The notes under the pieces: model-generated
Told to the model about the DNA's origin: nothing
Seen by the model: only the letters and a program-made list of their open reading frames with translations
Databases searched by the model: none
In this document: positions 45,555 to 54,619 of the stretch, in pieces
Position numbering within the stretch: the stretch's first letter is position 1
How the letters are laid out: every line of letters begins with the position of its first letter
Source: Trichothermofontia sp964536415
Lineage (GTDB): Bacteria; Cyanobacteriota; Cyanobacteriia; B231
Reading direction: 5' to 3'
NCBI GenBank assembly: GCA_964536415.1
Contig: CAZHXN010000003.1
Span: 41,179 to 105,178 of the forward strand
Length of the DNA stretch: 64,000 nt
Translations under genes and position numbers: made by a program

Positions 45555-46795
45555 TTTGCTTCCTCCCGAAAAATGGTGTGAAATTCATCGCAAACTCGTA
45601 TCTGGCCAAAGCCTTCTGGGGTACGCTCTCCTACGCCCTGCTGCTCCAGACGCTCCAGGGCAGGTAGCCACTGATCCAGGCGAGGTGTGCTGAACAGGTA
45701 GACCGCTCCACGATTGGTCACCAACTCCATATCTTTCATTAAGCCCCAAGCGGCATTCCAGCCAGCGCGATAGTCATAACTGCTGTAGCTGGCATGGAGT
45801 TGTAGGTCACGATCGGCTACCCCAGCTTCCTGACAAAGCATTGCAGTAGAGATGACCGTGGTGCGTCGCCATCGATCAGTCAGAATAGCATCTGATTGCA
45901 GATCAAGGGTGAAGAACTGGCGATTATCCAGCACGGAGTTCTGAGGCTGGCCGAACACATCCCACAGTTTCCAGCGCTTATGGAGATGGTGATTGAACTG
46001 CTCGATGCGCTCTTCAACATCAGAGGGAACGTCCTGGAGTTGGGCACTCATCTCCACTTTGCCCAATCCCCTGGAGGCAGACCCTCCCAGCCTCCAGTTC
46101 TGAGATGGAGCATTGATGAAATTCGTTAGGGCGCGGGCTAAGGCTTCATTGTCCAGGCGGATGGTACCCGCAAACAGGGTTTCCTCCTGACCTTGTTTCC
46201 GGGTTTCACTGATGACTTCAATGCTGTAAAGGATATCCTCCTGGGCGGTGGCGCGTCTGCGGTTAATGCCAACCCGCGTGAGCAGTCGAGTCTCCACTTT
46301 CTGTGAGCGATAGTGCGACTTCCCCTCTTCACCGTCTTCAACGGTATAGAATCCACCGTAGGGTTCAACGCGTCCCCCATCCCTTGGGCAATTGGGGTCG
46401 TATAAGTGATTGTGTCCCTCAGCACAGAAGCGATCGATCAGGGTGTCAAATACGCCATAACCGTCTAACTGGCGGCTACAAAAGCCGGGATTGCTCTTGG
46501 AACTGACGGCGGTGGCGGGCAGGAGACGGACCGGCAGGATACCTCCTTCACGATTTCTGGCGGTAGGATAGGCGTTGCTGAAAATCGCTGCCCTTTCTTC
46601 CAGGAATAACTGTTGAAAGTCCCCACCCGGTTGAATTTGATCCACATCCGGATATTGCAAAATCTGGGCGGCGATCGCCCCTCGAATCACTGTGCCCGGA
46701 ATATGGTCCTGAGCCTCGCTCACGGAGCCACCTGGCTTGCGGGTGCCGATCGCCAGCGGTGATAAGGCTTTAATGGTTAATTGAATCTCTTTCAT
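45551..46795 (-). CDS. csx10: Csx10, Cas5-like RAMP of type III-D
   Basis: 414 residues. A RAMP start MKEIQLTIKALSPLAIG is followed by DHIPGTVIRGAIAAQIL and a Cys-rich loop (RFCAEGHNHLYDPNCP). The first glycine-rich loop is WRLGGSASRGLGKVEMSA, and a second RAMP half ends GERTPEGFGQIRVCDEFH. This two-halved layout with these loops fits Csx10 (TIGR02674), the hallmark of type III-D, taking the Cas5 place at the crRNA 5' handle. It overlaps the upstream cas7 by four bases. Confidence 0.85.
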   Translation of the reverse strand: MKEIQLTIKALSPLAIGTRKPGGSVSEAQDHIPGTVIRGAIAAQILQYPDVDQIQPGGDFQQLFLEERAAIFSNAYPTARNREGGILPVRLLPATAVSSKSNPGFCSRQLDGYGVFDTLIDRFCAEGHNHLYDPNCPRDGGRVEPYGGFYTVEDGEEGKSHYRSQKVETRLLTRVGINRRRATAQEDILYSIEVISETRKQGQEETLFAGTIRLDNEALARALTNFINAPSQNWRLGGSASRGLGKVEMSAQLQDVPSDVEERIEQFNHHLHKRWKLWDVFGQPQNSVLDNRQFFTLDLQSDAILTDRWRRTTVISTAMLCQEAGVADRDLQLHASYSSYDYRAGWNAAWGLMKDMELVTNRGAVYLFSTPRLDQWLPALERLEQQGVGERTPEGFGQIRVCDEFHTIFREEAK

Positions 46796-47523
46796 GGGGC
46801 ATTTCCTACCTTGAGCGATTCCCAGGCACGCTGATCAATTTCGATGTCGCCAATCTGCCAGGTCAGCCAGCCTAACCCAGCGGACTTACTGCCGCCTAGG
46901 GCATGGATATGGTGAAGGGCGGCCAGCACCAGCGCCCTGGCATAGGGGGGACAGTCGGGCTGGAAGTAGAGATGGCCAACAAACGGTAGTTGCACATTAA
47001 CCGGTGAAGTTTCCAAAAAGTACAGCTTCTGGTCTTCGGCAGTGCAGCGACGGCGATTGAGGGTCACCCCTGGCCGCAAAACTTCAGGCAAGTTTTTGGC
47101 ATCTTCGACACAGATCAGGTCATCCACGATCAGGCGTGAAGGCAAGGCCGGGTTACCAAAGATCTGACAGATCAGGCAGTGGTACTGCGGCTCACCATCG
47201 GCAAAGGTCTTGCCGGCCAGCTGATAGTCTGTTCGCTGAAATTCTGGGTCATCTCGCCCAATCTGGGGACACATGGTTTCTGCTACTGGCGATTTGCAGA
47301 CGGGCCAGCCCAAGGCTCGCGCTAGTTTTTCGCATTCATGGCGCAGGCGTCCTTTCAATTGCGACCCAGGAATCAGCAACCGCCCATCAGCCAGTCGCAC
47401 AATCGGTTTATCGGCCAACGAACCCGTCGAACCACCCGCCCCCACACACAGGGCGCTGTCAATGACCGCGGTGAGAGGCATCGCAGTTTGAAGGACTTGA
47501 GATAAGCGACTTAACTGAACCAT
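46792..47523 (-). CDS. Csm3-like Cas7 subunit, III-D module
   Basis: 243 residues. LADKPIVRLADGRLLIPGSQ followed by LKGRLRHECE places Asp38 at the Csm3 catalytic Asp33 position, so it should cut target RNA. Zinc-type cysteines lie in the insertion (VCKSPVAETMCP, YHCLICQIFG). TLNRRRCTAEDQKLYFLE and the glycine-rich LGGSKSAGLGWLTW complete the RAMP pattern. It follows cas10 by two bases and overlaps csx10. Confidence 0.85.
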   Translation of the reverse strand: MVQLSRLSQVLQTAMPLTAVIDSALCVGAGGSTGSLADKPIVRLADGRLLIPGSQLKGRLRHECEKLARALGWPVCKSPVAETMCPQIGRDDPEFQRTDYQLAGKTFADGEPQYHCLICQIFGNPALPSRLIVDDLICVEDAKNLPEVLRPGVTLNRRRCTAEDQKLYFLETSPVNVQLPFVGHLYFQPDCPPYARALVLAALHHIHALGGSKSAGLGWLTWQIGDIEIDQRAWESLKVGNAP

Positions 47524-47525
47524 GA

Positions 47526-49949
47526 TTACCCCTCCCCGGCAGCGGTTGCTGGAGCTTCAACCTGTCCTGGTGGATGACTCTGTTCCTGACTAGTCTCAGT
47601 GAATGGATAGAGGTCTACCAACTCCCGCCAGATAGTTTCATAAGTCGTTCCACCATTGCTCAGCAAAGACATCCAGGGAGCCAGATTCCCCGAATTGTTT
47701 GGATTTTTAGGCTGGCACCAGGCATTTTCAAACTCATTTTGTAGTAAAGATTGCTTTTCCTCGGCTAATCGCGCCCGGAAGTAGCGGTAGTTAAGAATAG
47801 CTGTGTGTTTGCCCTGTTCTAGCAGGCTGCGAATTTGGTAGAGTTGCGATCGCGGGAAGTCAGCTGCTTTGAGCGCTTTCGCCGTTTCCAGTAGCCCACC
47901 AATTTCATGCAGCGTGTAGGGAGCACCATAGAGTTTGAGTTTCGGTTTGCCCGCAATCACCAGACCGGATTGACGGAAGTCCTCGATACTAGAGGACAGC
48001 ATTGTGACCAATTTCATGACCAGAAAGTCAATAGTACCGCCATAGTATTTCACCTCTTTTTTCAATTGCTTGGCCTTCTTCTTAGCCGATTTCAAGAGTT
48101 GACTTACCAGCTTTTCGGCATAGTAGATAGGTGTCTCTACATCTGTGATCAATACCCCCACTGACATACTGAGCTGACAACGGGAGGCCGGTGCGCGGTC
48201 GGGTCGGTAACGATGGATATGGTTTGGAGGCGGTAACTCCTCCCTCACCCTAAATCCCTCTCCCAAGTCGGGAGAGGGACTTTGTTCTGGCTCCCCTGCG
48301 CCCGGTTTGGGAGAAGGGGCTGGGGGATGAGGGCCGCTCGCCAGCAGAATCTGCTCGAATTGCTCGCTCAGGGTTTGGGCGATCGCCAGCCCTTTGTGGG
48401 CCGGCACAATTAGCAGCACATCATCGCCACCAATAGTGAGAATCTCAAACGGGTGTATCCATTTGCCATCCCGCCCCTTTGTTTCAGCATCATCAATTCC
48501 CTTAAGCTGATGAGGTGAAAGATGCTGCGCCAGTGCCTGGTAAACCGAGTGTTCCGTCGCTTGAGAAACGGCTTCACTGAAGCTTTGATAAGCTTCAGGT
48601 GTTTTGATATTTCTCTGAATGTAGCCCCCCATATTGTTGCCATCGGCGTAAATATAGGCAACAAATCCGGTTGGTGTGCTGGCATTCCCAATTTCATGGA
48701 GCGATCGGGCTTCCTTAGAGTTCTCCTCTAGGCGCTGATTGTTGGGGTTATATTGCCTGATTAAATCTGGATGCGCTGCCAAGAACCGCTCGAATCGGCT
48801 AACCCACCTTTCTAACGGTTCAGGTCCCCAGCCATCCAACCAGTTCGCCCGATCAAACCAGGCCGTGTTTTGATTATCATTATCTCGCTTAGATTTTTGC
48901 CCAGCAATGCGCTTGCGGGCTAACACATCTGAAAACCAGGGTTTACCGGGTAATCGGTTGGCTCGCTGCACCGCCGATCGCCGTTCAGTCTCATCCCGAT
49001 GCAGGTAGGGATGGGTTTCTAACAGGGGGGGATACCGCCGAGTCGGGCGTTCCTCCCCTGGCATATCCTGCCCAGCCCGTCGCTGGTTAAAACGAATGGC
49101 AAGCTGGGTCACCAGTTCGTTAAAGTTCTTGCGCGACTGGAACTGCTCAAAGGCATCGCCATCCGGGTTGCCGTAATAGGCCTTTACGAGGTCACGATCG
49201 CAGTTTTGCTGATACCACTCGTACCAGTTTGTTTGCTCGATTGGATCGTTGAGCCGTCCAAAGCGCAATTCTAAAAGCCGGAAGCGATCGCCCACCGCAC
49301 AGGAGTTTGCGGTTAGAGTTTCCTGGGTATAGCGCTTCTCGATCGCATTGGCTAAATCCTGCCCATAGGCCGGTGGGCAGAAAGCTAAAATGTTGCCGCC
49401 GGTTGAATAAATGATCAGCTCAGGAATGAGAGCCTGGGAGAGTCCAGCAAAATTTTGATCCAGCCATGCACGCACCTGACTGCAATATTCAGGTTCATTC
49501 TGACATTGCCGAAACCTGGAGGATTGCTCAGCCTGAAAAAACGCAGGTAAATCCACCAAATTAATCCGATCCAACAGGGCCGATGCTCCCCGAATATCTG
49601 GCAATTTTGCCGCTTCAAAGACATATTGCTTAATTTTGGTAGCACCCCCATAGACCAGCCCAATCTGGGATTGCCAGAGCTGGGGATAGGTTTCTGTGTA
49701 TGCCTTCAGGTCGGTAAGGTTTTTGGGATACTCCAACTGATTAAGCTGACGAGCATTCTCCACGTGCGATCGCACCTCGGATGGCACCTGATCTGGCTTT
49801 CCGGCTCGTAATGCCTGCACCATTTGCTGGAGAGCCGAAAGTGGGTACTGAGGCTGGCACTCGCCTCCCCACGCAAGACACCAGGCGATCGCAATGATGA
49901 CCTGCTGTTTGCTCTCTTTCGGTTGGTTGGCTGGCTGTTTGTCAAGCAT
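47526..49949 (-). CDS. cas10: Cas10 of the type III-D module
   Basis: 807 residues. Palm domain 1 motif YIYADGNNMGGYIQ near residue 435 and the cyclase motif GGDD at 507-510 (EILTIGGDDVLLIVPAH) are intact, so cyclic oligoadenylate synthesis is expected. The N-terminus has no HD nuclease motif. At residues 539-571 a foreign Pro-rich stretch (PHPPAPSPKPGAGEPEQSPS, then LGEGFRVREE) is encoded by a MITE-like repeat inserted in frame between the GGDD strand and the SMSVGVLITD segment. First gene of the III-D module, 88 bases after cmr6. Confidence 0.88.
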   Translation of the reverse strand: MLDKQPANQPKESKQQVIIAIAWCLAWGGECQPQYPLSALQQMVQALRAGKPDQVPSEVRSHVENARQLNQLEYPKNLTDLKAYTETYPQLWQSQIGLVYGGATKIKQYVFEAAKLPDIRGASALLDRINLVDLPAFFQAEQSSRFRQCQNEPEYCSQVRAWLDQNFAGLSQALIPELIIYSTGGNILAFCPPAYGQDLANAIEKRYTQETLTANSCAVGDRFRLLELRFGRLNDPIEQTNWYEWYQQNCDRDLVKAYYGNPDGDAFEQFQSRKNFNELVTQLAIRFNQRRAGQDMPGEERPTRRYPPLLETHPYLHRDETERRSAVQRANRLPGKPWFSDVLARKRIAGQKSKRDNDNQNTAWFDRANWLDGWGPEPLERWVSRFERFLAAHPDLIRQYNPNNQRLEENSKEARSLHEIGNASTPTGFVAYIYADGNNMGGYIQRNIKTPEAYQSFSEAVSQATEHSVYQALAQHLSPHQLKGIDDAETKGRDGKWIHPFEILTIGGDDVLLIVPAHKGLAIAQTLSEQFEQILLASGPHPPAPSPKPGAGEPEQSPSPDLGEGFRVREELPPPNHIHRYRPDRAPASRCQLSMSVGVLITDVETPIYYAEKLVSQLLKSAKKKAKQLKKEVKYYGGTIDFLVMKLVTMLSSSIEDFRQSGLVIAGKPKLKLYGAPYTLHEIGGLLETAKALKAADFPRSQLYQIRSLLEQGKHTAILNYRYFRARLAEEKQSLLQNEFENAWCQPKNPNNSGNLAPWMSLLSNGGTTYETIWRELVDLYPFTETSQEQSHPPGQVEAPATAAGEG
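48231..48337 (-). repeat. MITE-like repeat, copy 2, inserted in frame in cas10
   Basis: About 107 bp, the reverse complement of the element at 37522-37639: TGAGGGCCGC at one end, GGGAGAGGGACTTTG/GGATTTAGGGTGAG-type core and a degenerate other end. Read on the minus strand it adds about 33 codons to cas10 without a stop. The element therefore serves as coding sequence here. Confidence 0.8.
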
Positions 49950-50037
49950 ATATTATCAAGTACACAGTGAATTTTACCTTATCTACTCTAAGATGCGATC
50001 GCCCTTTCCAGGCAGTCTGAGGGAAACTGGGACACCG

Positions 50038-50829
50038 CTACTCAACAGGCATGTAGCCGTAGCCTGCGGCAGTTTTGGCTCCAATACCCATTTCGGATAA
50101 TCCGGCTTTCAACCAATCGACAGCTTTATTAACATAGTTTTGAATATCTGTCTCTTTCCCTCTTCCGACGACGGCAAAGGCAAATTCACTTGCTCGCCCC
50201 AGGGTCAAAAAGTAGACGGGATTGGGACTATCCCAGGGAGCAGGAGGAGTATTCCCTGTGTTATCGCCGTAGTAATTTGGATGGTGATTGTTCATAATGT
50301 CCACCTCCAATTTGGGAAGTTTGGTGGGAACAGCATCTAGAAAGATAACAGCCCCAGTTTCGCCTTGGGTGCCAAAGATGGCTTTGAAATCGGAATCGGT
50401 TTCTGCCTCTCCACGGTCTGTCTTTTCTAGTTCACAAAGCATGGCGTAGGAAGCGGCTAGTCCTTTAAGGGCACTGCCTGGAATAATCGGAATTCCAGTG
50501 ATGCGATCGCAGGTCATGCTCGTTTCCAAAATACTGGACTTCCCCAAACCCACTACCATTCGCCACTCTGGGGAAGCCGTGAATGTTTGCGAATGGGGCA
50601 GTACTCCGACCATGCGCTGCCAACGTTGATAGTTAGCTCGCACTAAATCTTGAGTCAACGGACGGTTTTGGGTTAGTTGCCTGAAGAATTCTGCTTTTTG
50701 TTTCTCGTCAAATTTCCAGTCATCGATGTAGCCAACGTAGCGATCGAGGAGTAAACTCAGATTGTCACAAAGGGTTCTGGCCTTGTTCTGAAAGATTTGA
50801 CTGGTATCTGTAGGCAAAGGATATCTCAT
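50038..50829 (-). CDS. cmr6: Cmr6, Cas7-like subunit of type III-B
   Basis: 263 residues. Helical N-terminus (~85 residues), then VVGLGKSSILETSMTCDRIT, PIIPGSALKGLAASYAML and the C-terminal glycine-rich IGAKTAAGYGYMPVE, all typical of Cmr6, which caps the Cmr complex at the crRNA 3' side. The insert KLEVDIMNNHHPNYYGDNTG is a Cmr6 hallmark. Overlaps cmr5 by four bases and ends the III-B module. Confidence 0.92.
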   Translation of the reverse strand: MRYPLPTDTSQIFQNKARTLCDNLSLLLDRYVGYIDDWKFDEKQKAEFFRQLTQNRPLTQDLVRANYQRWQRMVGVLPHSQTFTASPEWRMVVGLGKSSILETSMTCDRITGIPIIPGSALKGLAASYAMLCELEKTDRGEAETDSDFKAIFGTQGETGAVIFLDAVPTKLPKLEVDIMNNHHPNYYGDNTGNTPPAPWDSPNPVYFLTLGRASEFAFAVVGRGKETDIQNYVNKAVDWLKAGLSEMGIGAKTAAGYGYMPVE

Positions 50830-51335
50830 CTTGCTTTATCCTCGCTTTTTTCAATCTTGGATTCAGCAAAGCGCTTCAGCCATTGTAGAAATGCGAGAGA
50901 CTCAGCCGTGGCCCTACGGTAAAGCTGGCTGTCCATTCCCAGGATATGCTCTAGTAGATTACCTTGTCCAAGCCTAAGTTGTTGACATACCCAGTCGGAA
51001 AGGTGTTGAAAGATCTTTTGATGATGAGGTTTATTCTTTGCCTTCAGGAAGGCGAGTGTCTGGGCTAAACCGTTGACTTGAATCAGGGTTGGCATCTCAC
51101 GGGCAAGACTGCCATACTCTTTATCTGTCGCAGCGATTTCCTGAGTAGCTTTCCAGGCTGCTTGGGCACGACAGCGATCTAAGTCCCTCGGTTTGACAGA
51201 AGTTAACTGTGGAGAAGATTGTTGTGTAGATGAACTCAGTGCGTTTGTATTCGCTGGTTTAGGAGGTGTCGCTGGGGGAGGATCAGCAGACTGCTTTGGG
51301 GCATTTTGTTTATTTTGATATTTATTCTTGCTCAT
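50826..51335 (-). CDS. cmr5: Cmr5, small helical subunit of type III-B
   Basis: 169 residues. The N-terminal ~50 are a Pro/Ser/Thr-rich extension not found in standard Cmr5 (~120 aa). The core (from DRCRAQAAWKATQEI) is all-helical with YGSLAREMPTLIQVNGLAQT and LAFLKAK, the typical Cmr5 signature of alternate helices. It forms the Cas11 filament along the Cmr backbone. Confidence 0.9.
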   Translation of the reverse strand: MSKNKYQNKQNAPKQSADPPPATPPKPANTNALSSSTQQSSPQLTSVKPRDLDRCRAQAAWKATQEIAATDKEYGSLAREMPTLIQVNGLAQTLAFLKAKNKPHHQKIFQHLSDWVCQQLRLGQGNLLEHILGMDSQLYRRATAESLAFLQWLKRFAESKIEKSEDKAR

Positions 51336-51353
51336 TTTGATTCTCTCCTGACT

Positions 51354-52286
51354 TTAACCAAGAACACGAGTTGCAACGATGCCACGACCAACGGTTTCGT
51401 TACCACCTAACTGTAAACGAGCATGGCCATTGGTTAGATGCTGTCGCACAATATTGAGAATTTCCTCCGCATCCAAATCATCGGTGCCATTTTGTTTCTT
51501 GGGCTTGTTCTCAACACGAGGATCGCAAGCAAAAAGAGGCGTGTAGAGGAGGGTGTCATTCGGCAAGTTCTCTTCAGTCCAGAGTGCGCCTGTTTCGACC
51601 GTCTTTTTAACTGGATCTAGCTTGGTTCGCGCGACGATATCTGTACTGAATTGACAAAAATCTTTGAATGCATCATCACTGACGATCGCCAGATTGGTTT
51701 TCAGCTTGTCTTTCCAGAAGTCGTATTCAGCATCACTCGGTAGGGCATGATCTGCCAACCACGCGGCAAGTTTATCAACTTCTGGATTTTTGGCAGCAGT
51801 AAAGGTGAATTCTTCTAAGACGATCGCGTCATCAATGATTAATTGGCAATGATCAGGAACGAGGGCACTACTGTCGATCGCCTGACTCATGTTGATCGAC
51901 CAGGTTGGCTGTTGTCCTGTTAGTTGCAGATCGCGGCTAAAGCGACTGATGACTAGCGGACAGGTGATCCAGGCAAACACTCCCTTGAGGGAACGCACCG
52001 GAAAGAGCAGAATACGCCCATCCCCAGGGGATAAGGCTCCAGCATGATCGCTGGCATTGCTGCTTTCAGGACCAAAGATCGCCTTCATTAAGTCAGGTCG
52101 ATTTTTCAGCCCATTATTTTCAAAGTCACTCCGCAGTTTGCCCTTAATTCCGGAGGATTGAATCATGGGCAGATTGGTGTGTCGCTCCCGCTGAATGGGC
52201 AGATCAACGACCCCCAGACTGCTACCACTGCCGATATGCAACGGTGTTTCGGTGTATAGGAATAACAGCTTAACGGCTTTGAACAT
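51354..52286 (-). CDS. cmr4: Cmr4, Cas7 backbone RNase of type III-B
   Basis: 310 residues. Starts FKAVKLLFLYTETPLHIGSG; Asp28 in LGVVDLPIQRERHTNLP is the conserved catalytic residue that cuts target RNA every six bases. IQSSGIKGKLRSDFE and the C-terminal LQLGGNETVGRGIV are the RAMP loops. It should be the repeated backbone subunit of the Cmr complex. Separated from cmr3 by the CARF-RelE-like gene. Confidence 0.93.
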   Translation of the reverse strand: MFKAVKLLFLYTETPLHIGSGSSLGVVDLPIQRERHTNLPMIQSSGIKGKLRSDFENNGLKNRPDLMKAIFGPESSNASDHAGALSPGDGRILLFPVRSLKGVFAWITCPLVISRFSRDLQLTGQQPTWSINMSQAIDSSALVPDHCQLIIDDAIVLEEFTFTAAKNPEVDKLAAWLADHALPSDAEYDFWKDKLKTNLAIVSDDAFKDFCQFSTDIVARTKLDPVKKTVETGALWTEENLPNDTLLYTPLFACDPRVENKPKKQNGTDDLDAEEILNIVRQHLTNGHARLQLGGNETVGRGIVATRVLG

Positions 52287-52295
52287 GAGAGACTC

Positions 52296-53369
52296 CTATG
52301 AGTTTTCCAGAAGAGGTTTGATGTGGCGATCGCAAAACTGAACTACCTGAGCCTGTCCTCTAGCAGTGGTCCGAATCGTTAAGTTTGTTGCTTTTTCGTT
52401 ATCTGCCCATAGGACTCGAATAAGGCCATCTTCAGAGACACCCTTTACCCGTTTGAGGGTTGTATTTTCAAAAAATCCACCGATAATCTCTTCGACTGCT
52501 GGCAGCTCCGCTAATTTTTCTGCAAACTTCTTGGTCCCTTCAGGATAGTGGTGTTTCTTTTCTTGAATCGAGCTAGATAATTTCTCAGAAGGCGATCGCT
52601 GAGAAGGCGGTGGCTCTTCTATAGCCATTTCTCGAACTTGTTTTAGTCGCCTCCAAAGAATGTCCCCCGCAGGAGAAAGATAAACATAGCTTTCTTCATC
52701 TGGAGATGAAATGAGTTGTTGAATATGTCTACTATCGCTTTGATCAATTGCCTGCAATCGTCGTCTAACTTCAGCATTGTGTCGAGGTTCTTCATCGAGC
52801 CATTCAAAAAAGTGATCGTATTCAATCAGTAGGTCAAGGCTCCACGTAATTGGTAGGATTGGGAAAGTGATTGGCCTACGAAAGTCCTGATAAATGTACT
52901 TGACAGGAACTTGAAAAATCATGCCAACCATTGTTGTATATGCTATCTCAGCCTTAAACCCACCTGTAGCATTGATAATTACTTCATCTCCTCGACGCTG
53001 TGCCTGGTTGATTTCGTCAATCAGAACATCAACTAAATTGCGTAGTCCCTTTCGCTCAAACTGAACCTCATTCTGTTCAAGATGCAACTTTCTCAGTCGG
53101 ACTTCTGCCCAACCTTGTTTTTTAAGATAGTTGGAAACCTGTTTAGCACACCGTTCACCTTCCGCGGTGTCTGTATACAGCATGACTACCGAGTCATGAG
53201 GGTCAGCAATCTTAGATAGAGAATTCGTTTCAGCTGAGGCCCTTTCTGAGCCTACTTCTTCAAGATATTGCTCCAGTTCACTGTCAGTTACCTGGCTGTT
53301 ATTTTCCTTAAGCGATCGCACTGTGTTAGTTAGCAAAGAAGTACCTGTGGTCGTGATGATAACACTCAT
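52296..53369 (-). CDS. CARF-wHTH protein with RelE-like C-terminus (Cami1-like), ancillary effector
   Basis: 357 residues. N-terminal CARF domain (1-175) of the APE2256/TIGR02619 kind: SVIITTTGTSLLTN and DEVIINATGGFKAEIAYTTM near 129-147. A winged-helix-like part (about 185-245) contains YVYLSPAGDILWRRLKQV. A Pro/Ser linker leads to an 80-residue C-terminal domain (275-357) with LKRVKGVSEDGLIRVLWADN and LTIRTTARGQAQVV. That domain resembles the RelE-type ribosome-dependent mRNA nuclease of Cami1. The RelE call is from pattern memory and is tentative; the CARF call is firm. It lies within the cmr operon, ten bases before cmr4. Confidence 0.75.
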   Translation of the reverse strand: MSVIITTTGTSLLTNTVRSLKENNSQVTDSELEQYLEEVGSERASAETNSLSKIADPHDSVVMLYTDTAEGERCAKQVSNYLKKQGWAEVRLRKLHLEQNEVQFERKGLRNLVDVLIDEINQAQRRGDEVIINATGGFKAEIAYTTMVGMIFQVPVKYIYQDFRRPITFPILPITWSLDLLIEYDHFFEWLDEEPRHNAEVRRRLQAIDQSDSRHIQQLISSPDEESYVYLSPAGDILWRRLKQVREMAIEEPPPSQRSPSEKLSSSIQEKKHHYPEGTKKFAEKLAELPAVEEIIGGFFENTTLKRVKGVSEDGLIRVLWADNEKATNLTIRTTARGQAQVVQFCDRHIKPLLENS

Positions 53370-53401
53370 ATGTCCTCCATAATCTTGACTGAATTTTTTA
53401 G

Positions 53402-54619
53402 TTATTGAGAAATGACGTTCAAATTACAATAGTTCCAGCAGCCAACTAGCCCCAAGCCGAAACCAATTTGGGCATCCAATGGGTCATCGGCTAGATTCTG
53501 CCAGTGGAAAGTTTCGATAATTTGTTCTGGGCTAGCGTCTGTAATGAAGTAATAGACAGAACCTGCCGGTACGGCTCGATGAGTCGGTTTAGGTCGGTTA
53601 TAGGCGACATCCCAGCCGCCGATCGTTTGATAGCGGGCGATCGCTGCCGTCATCAGCGTTACTGCTACTCCTTGATAGGTTCCTTGTAAACTGGTCTCAT
53701 CGATCCATTGTGGCAACCATCCCTTTTTGAAAATCGTAGGTGTAGCAAGGTAGAGTTTAAAGCCAGCAGATCGTTTGAGTTTCTCGATTAGTTGTTTATC
53801 CAGATCGTTCCAATGCAATTGCAGTTGCTCGGTATAGCTTGCTGCCCGATTCTCACCCCCGATCGCAATTAATCCTGACTTCGCTTCTGGATCAGCGCTT
53901 AACTGACGAATTCCTTCTACCTCAACATACAGGCCCACATCTGGTTGACAGCGAATGAATTCAGTTTGGTACAACCTGCCTTCTTGAACGGTCTGTTTGC
54001 GATTATCGACTTCGATGCCAAATCGCGATTCTCGTTTATAGAGTTTGCTAAGCTGAATAAATTCAGTGGGATGTTCACCCAGCAAGTATTGTTGAAGTTC
54101 TTTCTGTGACCAATAGCCTGCGATTGCCTCGACGGGCTTTATTTCGGTAGTCCAGAGAGTTAATAACTGATGCAGTAGATCGTTTTCTCCTGGAAGTTTT
54201 GGCTCAGGTCACAGCGGTTATAAATAGGTAAGCCTTGGTGCGGCATCAGGAGTGGCTTTGTCTTTGACTTGAACCACATCTGCTGGGACTGGGAAATGGA
54301 CATCGAGAGATGAGGCTTCTCGCTGAGCGATCAGCGGACCTTTGATCTGCATGGCTCCATAGTTACCCCGCCCTTGTTGATCTGGTCTGCCAATTTCCTC
54401 TGGAATGGTGCAGGTCTGCTGCTCTGGGCATTGAGCACAGCCCTCTCGATAGGATTGATAGCGTCCACATCGCTCTGCTAAAACTTTGGAGCGAATAACC
54501 CCTTGCATCGTATTGGGAGTCGGTGGAAAGAGGCTGCGCGCGCGGTGACCTTCGCCTGCAGAAAAGGGACGGCCATCTCGAAACAGCAATACATCCGATG
54601 GTTCAATAAAAACGTTCAT
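53402..54619 (-). pseudogene. cmr3: cmr3 with two in-frame nonsense codons
   Basis: Cmr3 is the Cas5-like subunit that holds the crRNA 5' handle in type III-B. The N-terminal part (MNVFIEPSDVLLFRDGRPFS) and the C-terminal part (AGSVYYFITD, QIGFGLGLVGCWNY) are normal and in the same frame, 406 codons in total, which is full length. After TYL there is TAA (54218-54220), two codons, then TGA (54209-54211), and the frame continues as PEPKLPGENDLLHQLL. Both stops could arise by C-to-T changes from CAA and CGA. Start overlaps cmr2 by four bases. The III-B complex would lack this subunit unless the stops are read through or are sequencing errors. Confidence 0.85.

Noticed and set aside
54209..54220. 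Programmed stop-codon readthrough in cmr3
   Set aside because: Two different stops within four codons and no recognisable readthrough context make nonsense mutation or sequence error more likely.
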